From: Candidatus Woesearchaeota archaeon | GTDB taxonomy: Archaea > Nanobdellota > Nanobdellia > Woesearchaeales > JACPIF01 | Direction: 5' to 3' | DNA length: 44,991 nucleotides | Assembly (NCBI GenBank): GCA_016188215.1 | Contig: JACPIF010000008.1 | Span: 56,448-101,438 of the forward strand | Part shown: piece after piece, positions 8,719 through 17,207 of the stretch | Position numbering within the stretch: the stretch's first letter is position 1 | Layout of the letters: every line of letters starts with the position of its first letter | Program-made: the position numbers and the translations under genes | The notes under the pieces: model-generated | What the model was told of the DNA's origin: nothing | Database searches by the model: none | Seen by the model: only the letters and a program-made list of their open reading frames with translations

Positions 8719-9438
8719 ATGGCTGCATCTGCAGTAAAATGGCTGTATGAAAGGACGTGGGCAGACCTGCATTTCCAGAGGCGAGCAGAGTGGCACTATA
8801 TCAGGAAATGGCTCGCTCCGCGGAAAGGAGAGCACATACTGGATCTTGCATGCGGCGGAGGGTTTTACTCAAGAAAAGTTGCAAAGGTTGGATGTAAAGT
8901 GGCGGCCATTGACCTGAGCAGCTCAGTAATTGCCCTAGCTAAAAAGTACAACTCGCATCCTAATATCACATATCTTGCGGCTAATGGCGAGAAGCTGCCG
9001 TTTCCTAATTCTTCGTTTGACAAGGCTTTCAGTGTAAGCTCTATTGAGCATTTCAATAATGATATGAAAGCGTTTAAAGAACTCAATAGGGTGCTAAGGA
9101 AAGGAGGGGCCTTGGTCATCAGCGTGGACAGCTTTGATCATCCAGATGTCAATGATAAAGTGAGGAAAGCACATGCGAAGCAGCACCATGTGGCGCATTT
9201 CTATACTAAAGAAGAATTAAGGACGAGGCTTATGAAAGCAGGATTTAGGGTTGTGGAGAGCAGGTATATATTGAACTCAAAGGTTTCAAGCGCGGTCATG
9301 AAGCTGTGGATACAGATGAATTTCACGCGGGCATTCCTGCTTGGATTTCCTGTGCTATACCCTTTAAGCAGGGTTTCTGACATGCTGTCTGATAAGGATA
9401 AGGGGTATGTGCTTGTGGTGAAGGCTGTCAAGAAATAG
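8719..9438 (+). CDS. Class I SAM-dependent methyltransferase
   Basis: 239 residues when started at the ATG 27 bases after the TATA box (MAASAVKWLYERTW). Motif I is ILDLACGGGFYSRKVA, followed by VAAIDLSSSVIALAK, FDKAFSVSSIEHFNN (motif IV) and LRKGGALVISVDS, all typical of the UbiE/Methyltransf_11 group. The frame is open further upstream but lacks family similarity there. It ends 8 bases before the convergent methyltransferase gene. The N-terminal part (WADLHFQRRAEWHYIRKWL) resembles methyltransferases of polysaccharide clusters; the substrate is unknown. Confidence 0.86.
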   Translation: MAASAVKWLYERTWADLHFQRRAEWHYIRKWLAPRKGEHILDLACGGGFYSRKVAKVGCKVAAIDLSSSVIALAKKYNSHPNITYLAANGEKLPFPNSSFDKAFSVSSIEHFNNDMKAFKELNRVLRKGGALVISVDSFDHPDVNDKVRKAHAKQHHVAHFYTKEELRTRLMKAGFRVVESRYILNSKVSSAVMKLWIQMNFTRAFLLGFPVLYPLSRVSDMLSDKDKGYVLVVKAVKK

Positions 9439-9446
9439 CATCTTAG

Positions 9447-10112
9447 CTACTTTACTTTTCTTAACTTTGCAATTAATGAATCGCCGAACCATTTGCTCTT
9501 GAAGGGCAGCTTGATCCTCAGCAACGGGATAATAGCGAAAGGGAAGAATAGCTTTTCTATCCTGTAGTTGTCTTTTGCCATGCGCTTGAGGTTCCACACA
9601 AACAAGGGATGTGTGTGGCCGATCCAGCCAATATAATCACTGTAAAAGAAGTTGAAGTAATCTGTAAAGAGGAAGATGAACTTGCTGATCCATGTGTGCG
9701 GGTTAGGGGTTTCAATAATGACGATGCCGCCTTGTTTCAGGATGCGGTTGATCTCCCTCATTAATATCCATTGGTTTTCAACGTGCTCAATGACTTCCCT
9801 GCATATAACCACATCAAATGTGTTTGAAGGATATGGCAGGCTTTTACTGAAATCTGCTTTCTTGAAAGGGATATCTTTTGCCTTGTAGAACTCTACATCC
9901 AGGTCGCAGGCGTATGCATCATAGCCAAGCGCCTTTAATTTCCTTGCAAACCTGCCGTCGCCTGCGCCGCAGTCCAATGCCTTGGCTTTCTTTGATTGCT
10001 TTTTATCAAGCAGGCTGATGATAACCTTATCCTTCTGCTCCTCAAACTTGAAGTCAACAGCGTACCTCTGGTTCTTTACCCGATCCCTGCCCATTGTCTC
10101 ATGAACCATCAA
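9447..10112 (-). CDS. Class I SAM-dependent methyltransferase
   Basis: 221 residues. Motif I is ALDCGAGDGRFARKL, the acidic motif II lies in AYACDLDVEF, and FDVVICREVIEHVENQW with LKQGGIVIIETPNP are typical of Methyltransf_23/11. The C-terminal half is aromatic and hydrophobic (FIFLFTDYFNFFYSDYIGW), suggesting membrane-surface or lipid-substrate binding. The start region overlaps the end of the upstream GT4 gene by 14 bases, so translation is coupled; a shorter start at the MGRDRV methionine (10094) is possible. It probably methylates the product of the neighbouring glycosyltransferase, by context only. Confidence 0.86.
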   Translation of the reverse strand: MMVHETMGRDRVKNQRYAVDFKFEEQKDKVIISLLDKKQSKKAKALDCGAGDGRFARKLKALGYDAYACDLDVEFYKAKDIPFKKADFSKSLPYPSNTFDVVICREVIEHVENQWILMREINRILKQGGIVIIETPNPHTWISKFIFLFTDYFNFFYSDYIGWIGHTHPLFVWNLKRMAKDNYRIEKLFFPFAIIPLLRIKLPFKSKWFGDSLIAKLRKVK

Positions 10113-11313
10113 GCATCTCCTTATAGTATCGTTCTGCCTTTTTGCTTATAGTCTCAAAATCATATTTTCCCTTTACCAGGTTCCTGGCATGCGAAGATAA
10201 TATTTTCTTTATTTTCTGGCTGCTTAATATCTTTTGGATGGATTCAATATATTCTTCCGCAGTCTCGGCCAGCATGATGCCACGCCTGTCAGTTATTTCA
10301 AGGCCGCGGGTGCCGAACCTTGTGCTTATTGTCGGCAGGCCTGCTGCAAGGTATTGCAGCAGCTTGACATTGGTGCCGGAGCCTGAGGTGATATTGTTCA
10401 GGGCAACATCTGCCACTTTAAAATACTTAAGCATTTCATCATGGGTGCCGCCGCCGGTGAAGCGCATGTTATGGGTGGCATGCTCCCCATCGCCTATTGC
10501 GCCAGCGATAAGGAAAAGTACATCCGGATCCTTTACTTTTGCAGCGAGCTGCTTTATCATGGATAAGGCCTCTTGATTTGGATGGTGAGTGCCGCCTACA
10601 AAAAATACTACCTTCTTGCCTTTCAGCCCCATAGCAGCCTTGCTCTGCTCCCTAAGCTTGTCTGTAACCAAAGGGAATTCTCGCAGGTCAACACCATTCG
10701 GGAGCACTTTCAGCTTATCCTTGTCTGCACCATAGAATTCCATGAATTCCTGCCTGTCTTTTTCAGAGGCGCAAAAAATAATGTCTGACATGGTTACATA
10801 GCGCTTTTCCATTCCAAACAGCTTTTTCAGGACCTTTTCGCGCCTCCTTGATTTTGTCAGGAAATAATTGGGGGATTTTGCCAGGACATACTCAACGTTC
10901 TGCGAATCCGCAACTATCTTCTTTCTCCCCTTGTTTTTCTTATAGATATAGTCAAACTGAAAGGGCTCCTCTACCTGGATAAAATCACAGGCCTGCATTT
11001 TCCTGTAGAGGATTGAACTGGTTGAGGTTGCCATCAACTCGTTTGCATAAACCAAAGGCGGGATATTCAGGCCGTGGGCTATTAAAGAGAACATGCTATA
11101 ATGCGGGGGCGAATGCACGTATTCAGTGAAGTTTTTGTTTATATAGCTGGTGAACGAATAAAGCTGGAGCCTGCCTACATACCTGAAGAAGTTGCAGGAA
11201 TACTGGAAAACCTTATGCTTCTTGGACAGATATTCATAAAGCTTGAAGATGCGCGTCTTGCCGCCGTTATCAGCAGGATAAGTGTAAAACGGTGAAACTG
11301 CGAGTATTTCCAT
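10099..11313 (-). CDS. Glycosyltransferase family 4/1
   Basis: 404 residues with the GT-B layout. The N-terminal domain begins MEILAVSPFYTYPADNGGKTRIFKLYEYL (nucleotide-sugar GT4 style). The C-terminal domain has VVFFVGGTHHPNQEALSMI and the donor-binding block LLQYLAAGLPTISTRFGTRGLEI. It would transfer a sugar from a nucleotide-activated donor in the cytoplasm. A TATA-like A-T run at about 11335-11350 on the minus strand lies about 28 bases upstream of the ATG. It is the first gene of a two-gene unit with the methyltransferase at 9447. Confidence 0.87.
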   Translation of the reverse strand: MEILAVSPFYTYPADNGGKTRIFKLYEYLSKKHKVFQYSCNFFRYVGRLQLYSFTSYINKNFTEYVHSPPHYSMFSLIAHGLNIPPLVYANELMATSTSSILYRKMQACDFIQVEEPFQFDYIYKKNKGRKKIVADSQNVEYVLAKSPNYFLTKSRRREKVLKKLFGMEKRYVTMSDIIFCASEKDRQEFMEFYGADKDKLKVLPNGVDLREFPLVTDKLREQSKAAMGLKGKKVVFFVGGTHHPNQEALSMIKQLAAKVKDPDVLFLIAGAIGDGEHATHNMRFTGGGTHDEMLKYFKVADVALNNITSGSGTNVKLLQYLAAGLPTISTRFGTRGLEITDRRGIMLAETAEEYIESIQKILSSQKIKKILSSHARNLVKGKYDFETISKKAERYYKEMLDGS

Positions 11314-11365
11314 GATAGTATTGCAGGATAGCAGCTATAAAAAAGTATAGTAAAATGACTATAAA

Positions 11366-12361
11366 TTACTCCATCTCTTTGACAATCTTGTTGATCCAGG
11401 CGCTCATCCTTGAGATGCCTTCCTTGACTGAGACCTCAGGCTTCCAGTTCAGCATCTTGCTGGCTTTGGTAATGTCAGAATAGTATACCTTCTGGTCAGC
11501 AGGGCGCCAGTCTGCAAATTTCGGCTTTATGTCAAGCATCTTGCATAACTCAAGAAGCGATATTGTATTGTCATGGCCGCCGCCGACGCAGAATACCTCG
11601 CCTTTCAGCTTCTTGGCATTCAGCCCTTCCTGCTCCAGCAGGCGGACATTATCCTGGATGTGCAATAAATCCCTTACCTGCTTTCCATCGCCATAAATAG
11701 TTATTGGAATGCCGCGCACCTTGGAAAAGACAAAATGAGAGACCCAGCCCTGGTCTGCATCGCCGAACTGGTTCTCGCCATAGATGCACGAGAACCTGTT
11801 TGCAATGCCGCCGAATTCGCGGACATACATCTCGCCTACAAGCTTAGAGACGCCATAGGGAGTGTGCTTCTTGCTGTCAATACTAAAGCTTTCAGAGATT
11901 CCCCTGCCTTTCAAGTCTCCCTTGAATTCCCACCGCGTAGGAAGCTCCTGCAGCTCAATATCGTTTACATTATCGCCGTAGACCTTGTTGGTAGAAGCAT
12001 ATATCACCGGGATGCCGCGGCTGCCTGCTGCAGAGGCAACTTTAAAGCTGCCCTGAGCATTGATGCGGAAATCGTCAGCAGGGTTTTCATAGCTTTTTGT
12101 GACTGCAACCTGGGCTGCAAAATGATAGACAGCATCAACGTCAAGCTTTTGCACAATCTTGTCTGCATTGTCCAAATCATCCTTAAGGATTGCAAGCTTT
12201 GGGAATTCTTTCTGCATGCGCTTCAAGTTGATTTCAGATCCTTTGCGCTGCAGATTATCAAGAACTGTAACCTGGTAGCCCTTGCCTATAAGATGGCGCG
12301 CAAGGTTTGAACCAATGAAGCCTGCACCGCCTGTAATCAAGACTTTCTTTATTGCAATCAC
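11366..12361 (-). CDS. Extended SDR NAD-dependent epimerase, CDP-paratose 2-epimerase-like
   Basis: 331 residues. The NAD-binding motif [15 protein letters not shown] lies at residues about 10-24, the active-site serine/threonine in ASTNKVYGD, and the Y-x3-K pair in TPYGVSK. NKVYGDN together with ENQFGDADQGWVSHF is characteristic of the CDP-paratose/tyvelose 2-epimerase (TyvE) subgroup rather than plain GalE. No other CDP-tyvelose genes are in the window, so the sugar substrate is uncertain. The start is a GTG at 12361, supported by a minus-strand A-T box about 29 bases upstream near 12390. It sits between two GT4 genes and probably supplies one of them with its donor sugar. Confidence 0.8.
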   Translation of the reverse strand: MIAIKKVLITGGAGFIGSNLARHLIGKGYQVTVLDNLQRKGSEINLKRMQKEFPKLAILKDDLDNADKIVQKLDVDAVYHFAAQVAVTKSYENPADDFRINAQGSFKVASAAGSRGIPVIYASTNKVYGDNVNDIELQELPTRWEFKGDLKGRGISESFSIDSKKHTPYGVSKLVGEMYVREFGGIANRFSCIYGENQFGDADQGWVSHFVFSKVRGIPITIYGDGKQVRDLLHIQDNVRLLEQEGLNAKKLKGEVFCVGGGHDNTISLLELCKMLDIKPKFADWRPADQKVYYSDITKASKMLNWKPEVSVKEGISRMSAWINKIVKEME

Positions 12362-12395
12362 CTATCGGCTATGATTAGGGTTCTCTTTTTAAGTA

Positions 12396-13514
12396 TTATG
12401 TATGTTTGCTATATTTCCCTATGATACGTGCAACCTGGGCAGCCTGCTTATTTAGATTATAGTATTGCCTGGCACGCTGCCTTGCCCTCTTGCCCAGTCC
12501 TGAGCGAAGCTTTGGATCGCTTATTAATCTTTCTATGGCGGCAGTAAGGCTTTGCACAGTGTAATCAATAAGGATACCTGCTTTTCCATTGTCCAAATCC
12601 GTGATATTCTCGCCTACATTAATGGCTATAGCAGGCTTTTCCATTGACATATACTCCTTAAGCTTCATTGAGCTGCGGTTTTGCATGTTCTGCAGCTTTG
12701 GGTCGCCAAAGGCATCAACACAAATATCTGAAAGAGCAATGAATTTCGGCATATCCTTATTTGAAACAAATCCGGCAAAGATGAAATAAGGATCAAGCTC
12801 ATGCTGCTTTACCCATTCTTTGAACATGGGCAGGCCTGCGCCATAGCCTACAATGAAGAATTTAATGTTCCTGTGCTGCTTTATTATTTCTTCTGCTGCC
12901 AATGTCAATTCCTTCCCTACAAAAAGATCTTTGTAAACTCCGATGTTGCCAAGGAAGAATATGACTATATCATCATCCCTAATATTCCAAGCTTTACGCA
13001 GCTTTTGCTTGTTAAAGCGTTTCATGCTGAACTGCTTTATATCAACTCCATTTGGAATGTAATAGATATCTTTTGATGATTGCCTTAGATGCTGCGCTAT
13101 CTTTTCCATCCGTCTTGAAACTACAAGGACTGCATCTGCTTTCCTGGCTGCCCTGTATTCCCAGTAAGGGATAGTGCCGAAAGCAGGCTTGTAATTCCTG
13201 AAATCGTAGAATGAGTCATCCCAGTCTATAATCAATGGCCTTTTCTTCTTAGATTTTGCATACAAGCCCGGGATAGAGCCTGTTACTAAGGGGCCGGCTG
13301 AGTAGATTATATCAGGGAAGAATGAATGTATTGCCTTTAACTGCCTCAGGAGATAGCTTACCTTTCCTACATACGATTCCTTCCAGTTTTCTATGACAAG
13401 CTCCCTTGCCTTGATATGCTTGGGAAGCCGCTGGACAAAACGTTCAATGCGGATGCTGACGCCAAACTGCTTAGGCATTGGATATATGATCAGGGCTTCA
13501 ATAGGTTTTACCAT
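12396..13514 (-). CDS. Glycosyltransferase family 4
   Basis: 372 residues, GT-B fold. The N-terminal domain (EALIIYPMPKQFGVSIRIERFVQRL) is followed by a linker with IIDWDDSFYDFR, then VIFFLGNIGVYKDLFVGKELTLAAEEII and the C-terminal donor-site region MSMEKPAIAINVGENITDLDNGKAGILIDY. It begins 2 bases after the stop of the carbamoyltransferase gene at 13517, so the two form one operon. The pair may attach and carbamoylate one sugar; this is inferred from adjacency. Confidence 0.87.
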   Translation of the reverse strand: MVKPIEALIIYPMPKQFGVSIRIERFVQRLPKHIKARELVIENWKESYVGKVSYLLRQLKAIHSFFPDIIYSAGPLVTGSIPGLYAKSKKKRPLIIDWDDSFYDFRNYKPAFGTIPYWEYRAARKADAVLVVSRRMEKIAQHLRQSSKDIYYIPNGVDIKQFSMKRFNKQKLRKAWNIRDDDIVIFFLGNIGVYKDLFVGKELTLAAEEIIKQHRNIKFFIVGYGAGLPMFKEWVKQHELDPYFIFAGFVSNKDMPKFIALSDICVDAFGDPKLQNMQNRSSMKLKEYMSMEKPAIAINVGENITDLDNGKAGILIDYTVQSLTAAIERLISDPKLRSGLGKRARQRARQYYNLNKQAAQVARIIGKYSKHT

Positions 13515-13516
13515 TG

Positions 13517-15202
13517 TCAGCTTATCTCTTTCTTGATGAGATAGTTGCCAAGCGCAAGATAGTCAAGGCCGGTGCCGTAGAAGCAGCGGAGCGCATCATA
13601 AGGCGTGCAGACAATCGGCTCACCGCGGACATTGAACGAGGTGTTCAGCACAACAGGAACACCTGTCTCTGATTCAAATGAGCTTATGAGTTTGTAGAAA
13701 CGCTCGTTATAGGATCTTTTTAATGTCTGCGGCCGGATAGAGCCATCAACATGCACTACCGCAGGAATCTCTTTTTCCTTGCCTTCGGCAATCTGATATG
13801 CCATTATCATATAAGGGCTGTTGCTGGGCTTGTCAAGGTATTCTTCTTTTGCCTCAAATGTCATGCTTGGGCAGAACGGGCGGAATGGCTCGCGATGCTT
13901 TACTCTTTTGTTGATTATGTCTTTCATCTCTGATTTCAATGGGCTGGCAAGGATGCTTCTGTTTCCTAGTGCCCTGGCACCCATCTCCATCCTGCCCTGG
14001 AACCAGCCTATAAGCTTGTTCTTTGCAAGCAATTCTCCGGCAACGCCTGCAATGTCGTCATAATACTTGTACTTGAGCTTGCACTCGTCCAGAATCTTTT
14101 TGATCTGCTCATTAGTGTATTCAGGGCCAAAATAAATATGCTCAAATACATGGTTAGGCTTCTTGCCAAGCTGCTTGTAAGCTTCCATGGCTGCTCCTAT
14201 TGCAACGCCAGCGTCGTATGCAATTGGCTGCACAAACATCTCTTTCATTATTCCAGTGCGCCACAAAACTCCATTCATCTTGCAGTTCAATGCAACACCG
14301 CCTGCAATGCAGAAGTTCCTGCTGTCAACCTTTGCAGCTAATTTGTTTAGCAAATGGACTGCAGCCTCTTCTAACCGCTTCTGGACAGATGCTGCAAGGT
14401 TTTCATGCTCTTTATTAAATGGCACGTCTTTCATTTTTGGCCGGCCAAAACGCTTTAGCATTTTCTTGCCAGGCTTTAATACACCGTAGTCTGTGTTATA
14501 TTTATATCCTGAATCTGTGAGGATGATGGCATCTTGCAGGTCATGCACCGGTTTGCCATAAGGTGCAAGGCCCATCACTTTTCCTTCTCCTGAGAATGCC
14601 TTGAAGCCAAGCTGCTCGGTAAAGGTTGCATAGAAATGGCCAAGGGAATCAGGGACATTAATCTGGGATATCTTTTGGAAGCTTCCGTTGTCTGCAGATG
14701 CGAAGGTTGTTGCTGCAATCTCTGCCCTGCCTTCAATGTCCATGATCATTGCATCCTTGCTGTTGAAAGGTGATGCGTAGTACGCTGAAGCCAGATGACT
14801 TACGTCATGAGGAATATATCTTACTTTTGGGAATTCCTGGAAGTTTTGCTTGAACTTGGCCTGCAGATCCCGCCTTATCTTTCCTGTCATGAATATGTAA
14901 AGCTCATAGAAGAAAGCCTCGCCGACTGCTTTTCTGTAATGATAGGCATGCCTTATTAAGTATGGTATTGTCTTGCGCCAGGTCTGGCCCTGCTCTTCAA
15001 ACGGGCAAGCTACAAAGTCAATGTCTTTTAAGGCGATGCCTGCAAAATCAAGGCAGAACTTTATTGCGCTGACAGGGAACTGGCCGTATGCATGCTTCAT
15101 GCGGGTAAACCGCTCTTCCTCAACCGCAGCTACTATCCTGCCGTCTTTTAGCAATGCTGCAGAAGGATCATGAGCGCCATATGAGATTCCGAGGATATAC
15201 AT
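13517..15202 (-). CDS. Carbamoyltransferase, NodU/CmcH/TobZ family (paralogue 1)
   Basis: 561 residues, full family length. The N-terminal Kae1-like domain starts MYILGISYGAHDPSAALL; the metal-binding histidines appear as H-x3-H in PHDVSHLASAYY. The nucleotide-binding blocks are FSGEGKVMGLAPYG and FCIAGGVALNCKMNG. The C-terminal YrdC-like part has GWFQGRMEMGARALGNRSIL, HVDGSIRPQTL, VVLNTSFNVRGEP and ends LDYLALGNYLI. The family uses carbamoyl phosphate and ATP to carbamoylate a hydroxyl of a sugar or similar small molecule. A minus-strand TATA box at 15223-15235 is 27 bases upstream. It is one of three paralogues here and closest in layout to the one at 25417. Confidence 0.93.
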   Translation of the reverse strand: MYILGISYGAHDPSAALLKDGRIVAAVEEERFTRMKHAYGQFPVSAIKFCLDFAGIALKDIDFVACPFEEQGQTWRKTIPYLIRHAYHYRKAVGEAFFYELYIFMTGKIRRDLQAKFKQNFQEFPKVRYIPHDVSHLASAYYASPFNSKDAMIMDIEGRAEIAATTFASADNGSFQKISQINVPDSLGHFYATFTEQLGFKAFSGEGKVMGLAPYGKPVHDLQDAIILTDSGYKYNTDYGVLKPGKKMLKRFGRPKMKDVPFNKEHENLAASVQKRLEEAAVHLLNKLAAKVDSRNFCIAGGVALNCKMNGVLWRTGIMKEMFVQPIAYDAGVAIGAAMEAYKQLGKKPNHVFEHIYFGPEYTNEQIKKILDECKLKYKYYDDIAGVAGELLAKNKLIGWFQGRMEMGARALGNRSILASPLKSEMKDIINKRVKHREPFRPFCPSMTFEAKEEYLDKPSNSPYMIMAYQIAEGKEKEIPAVVHVDGSIRPQTLKRSYNERFYKLISSFESETGVPVVLNTSFNVRGEPIVCTPYDALRCFYGTGLDYLALGNYLIKKEIS

Positions 15203-15222
15203 ATGACTAGGCAGATGGCAGG

Positions 15223-15235
15223 GCTTTTATAAAGA
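15223..15235 (-). promoter_or_regulatory. TATA box for carbamoyltransferase at 15202
   Basis: The minus strand reads ctttataaaag, centred 27 bases upstream of the ATG at 15202, which predicts a leaderless transcript for the carbamoyltransferase-GT4 operon. Confidence 0.6.
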
Positions 15236-15300
15236 TTGTGGATTAAGGTTTATAGTTAAAGTTTATAAGTAAATAGAGTCATATAATCTCAGGTGATACT

Positions 15301-15669
15301 ATTAGGGAAACTAAGGTAAAGAAAAGTGATAAATTAATCCTTATTATTGATAGTTGGCACAATAATAAAATAAGTCATGAGATTGTCAGAATTGATTATG
15401 TAGAACAATTAAAATATCTTTCAATGTTCCTAAAGAATTTTATTTCAGACAATCGTAAAATTAAGATCATAGTATCCAGTTCTAAATATAGTCTTAAATC
15501 AAGTCAAAAGTATAAAGAAACAACATTTTCTTCATTTAGGATTGAAGATAAAAATTCAGATATTGATTTTCTTGAGATAGAAGAAGGTGGTACTCTTTTC
15601 TTATTCATGTCTATTCATCATAAAGGTAAGAGGAAGAAATGGTCTGCTGAAGATTATTTTAATATTTAA
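15301..15669 (+). CDS. Small unknown protein with unclear start
   Basis: The frame is open from 15277 to the stop at 15667-15669 and reads as real protein (KSDKLILIIDSWHNNK, later IEEGGTLFLFMSIHHKGK), but the only in-frame ATG is internal, at 15424. A TATA-like run at 15259-15275 would start transcription near 15292-15300. The only nearby conventional start, GTG at 15293, is in another frame and reaches a stop after eight codons. Either a rare ATT codon (15301) is used, or a one-base frameshift has separated the start from the body. The sequence is AT-rich and unlike its neighbours. I do not recognise the family; the 532-base spacer 15203-15734 holds nothing else clear. Confidence 0.45.
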   Translation: MRETKVKKSDKLILIIDSWHNNKISHEIVRIDYVEQLKYLSMFLKNFISDNRKIKIIVSSSKYSLKSSQKYKETTFSSFRIEDKNSDIDFLEIEEGGTLFLFMSIHHKGKRKKWSAEDYFNI

Positions 15670-15703
15670 TCCTCAACCAGCATTTTAACCTGTGATAGGC
15701 AAA

Positions 15704-15712
15704 ATATAAATA
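15704..15712 (+). promoter_or_regulatory. TATA box for flippase gene
   Basis: atataaata is centred 27 bases before the ATG at 15735, so the flippase mRNA is expected to be leaderless. Confidence 0.65.
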
Positions 15713-15734
15713 CACGGCTGAAAGCCTTTCATGT

Positions 15735-17207
15735 ATGTCAGACTCAACGACTATTGCGAAGAATACTCTTGTGCTGTTTGCAGGGGAACTGGTGGCGCAT
15801 GCGCTCGGCTTCTTAATAACTATTGTTTTAGCCCGTACATTAGGGGATGCTGGATTCGGAACCTATTCATTTGCTTTTGCCATAGCACAGCTAGGAATAA
15901 TATTTACAGATTTAGGCATGTCAACATTAATGGTTAGGGATGCTTCTAAAGATAATAAAAAACTGAGATACTATAGTAAAAATGTATTTTGGCTAAAATC
16001 TATCTTATCTATTACCGTATTTGTCACTCTAGGTTTTATTATGTATGAAACATATAAACCAGTATTAGTTCCTGTCCTCTTGGCTACTATAGCAATGATA
16101 TTTCTAGAACTTGGGTTTTTCTTTAGAAAATTCTTTAACATTTTCCAAAAATTGGAATATGAGGCTCTTGTGAAGGTTTCTGAGAAAATAATAACATTTT
16201 TGCTCCTGCTGTTATTATTTGTATTTCACAAATATACGATTGTATCTGTAATATCAATATTTGTTATTTCTTATGCTATAACACTTATAATAGTCCTATT
16301 TTGTGTACACAGATTTATTTCTATAGACAATCTCCTAAGACACACTTTCAATACGGTTAGTCTAAAGGATTTGAACAAATTTTATCAAACCAAGAGATAT
16401 ATCTTCCTACAATTTGGTTTGGCTACTGTTTTTGCTATCATCTATTTTAGAATTGATACGGTAATGTTATTTTATATGTTAGGTAGTGGAGCCGAAGCTG
16501 TAGGTTGGTATAATGCTGCATATAAGCTTATTGATGGGTTAAATTTCATTCCGACCTTATTTATCGCGGCTATTTTTCCCGCTATGTCGTTTTTATATAC
16601 TAAAAATAACCAATATCTGCAGATAGTATATCAAAAGTCTATTTATTATCTATTATTGCTTGCAATTCCAATTGGAGTTGGGGTATCACTACTTTCTGCA
16701 CGTTTTATTTTAATTTTTTACGGTTCTGAATATTTAAATGCGGTATTTGCTTTGCAAATATTAATATGGGCGGAAGTTTTTGTCTTTGTTAATTATTTCA
16801 CTGGTTTTCTTTTAAATTCTATTGAGAAACAAAAACTATTTACTATAACGGTTTTTATTGGACTAGCATTTAATGTCGCGCTTAACCTCTTTTTGATCCC
16901 AATATATGGCATTTACGGGGCAGCTGCCGCAACATTAGCAACTGAAATCCTGAATTTCATCATGCTATACATCTTTTCAAGGAATAATGGGTATAGCTTT
17001 AGCTTGATTAAAACTATATATAAGCCGGTGGCTGCTGCCTTGGTCATGGCTGCTGCCATCTATGCAAGCCTGTCATTGCATATTATCGCTATAATACCGT
17101 TAGCTGCGGCAGTGTACGTTGCGGCGCTTGTCTTACTTAAAGGGATTGGGAAGGGGGAGTTTGACTTATTCCTGCGTGCCATTGCCAAGCTGAGAAAGAA
17201 GACTTAA
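15735..17207 (+). CDS. Wzx-like polysaccharide flippase (MOP/PST superfamily)
   Basis: 490 residues with about 12-14 hydrophobic helices. The N-terminus (NTLVLFAGELVAHALGFLITIVLARTLGDAGFGTYSFAFAI) is the standard start of Polysacc_synt proteins, which flip lipid-linked oligosaccharides across the membrane. The C-terminal block IPIYGIYGAAAATLATEILNFIMLY also fits. The first 170 or so and last 290 or so bases have the composition of neighbouring glycan genes, whereas the middle (about 15900-16880) is distinctly AT-rich, which suggests mosaic origin by recombination. The stop touches the stop of the convergent gene at 17208 with no gap. Confidence 0.9.
   Translation: MSDSTTIAKNTLVLFAGELVAHALGFLITIVLARTLGDAGFGTYSFAFAIAQLGIIFTDLGMSTLMVRDASKDNKKLRYYSKNVFWLKSILSITVFVTLGFIMYETYKPVLVPVLLATIAMIFLELGFFFRKFFNIFQKLEYEALVKVSEKIITFLLLLLLFVFHKYTIVSVISIFVISYAITLIIVLFCVHRFISIDNLLRHTFNTVSLKDLNKFYQTKRYIFLQFGLATVFAIIYFRIDTVMLFYMLGSGAEAVGWYNAAYKLIDGLNFIPTLFIAAIFPAMSFLYTKNNQYLQIVYQKSIYYLLLLAIPIGVGVSLLSARFILIFYGSEYLNAVFALQILIWAEVFVFVNYFTGFLLNSIEKQKLFTITVFIGLAFNVALNLFLIPIYGIYGAAAATLATEILNFIMLYIFSRNNGYSFSLIKTIYKPVAAALVMAAAIYASLSLHIIAIIPLAAAVYVAALVLLKGIGKGEFDLFLRAIAKLRKKT

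Noticed and set aside
11735-12310. 191-residue plus-strand open frame
   Set aside because: It is antisense to the well-supported SDR epimerase and has no recognisable domain.
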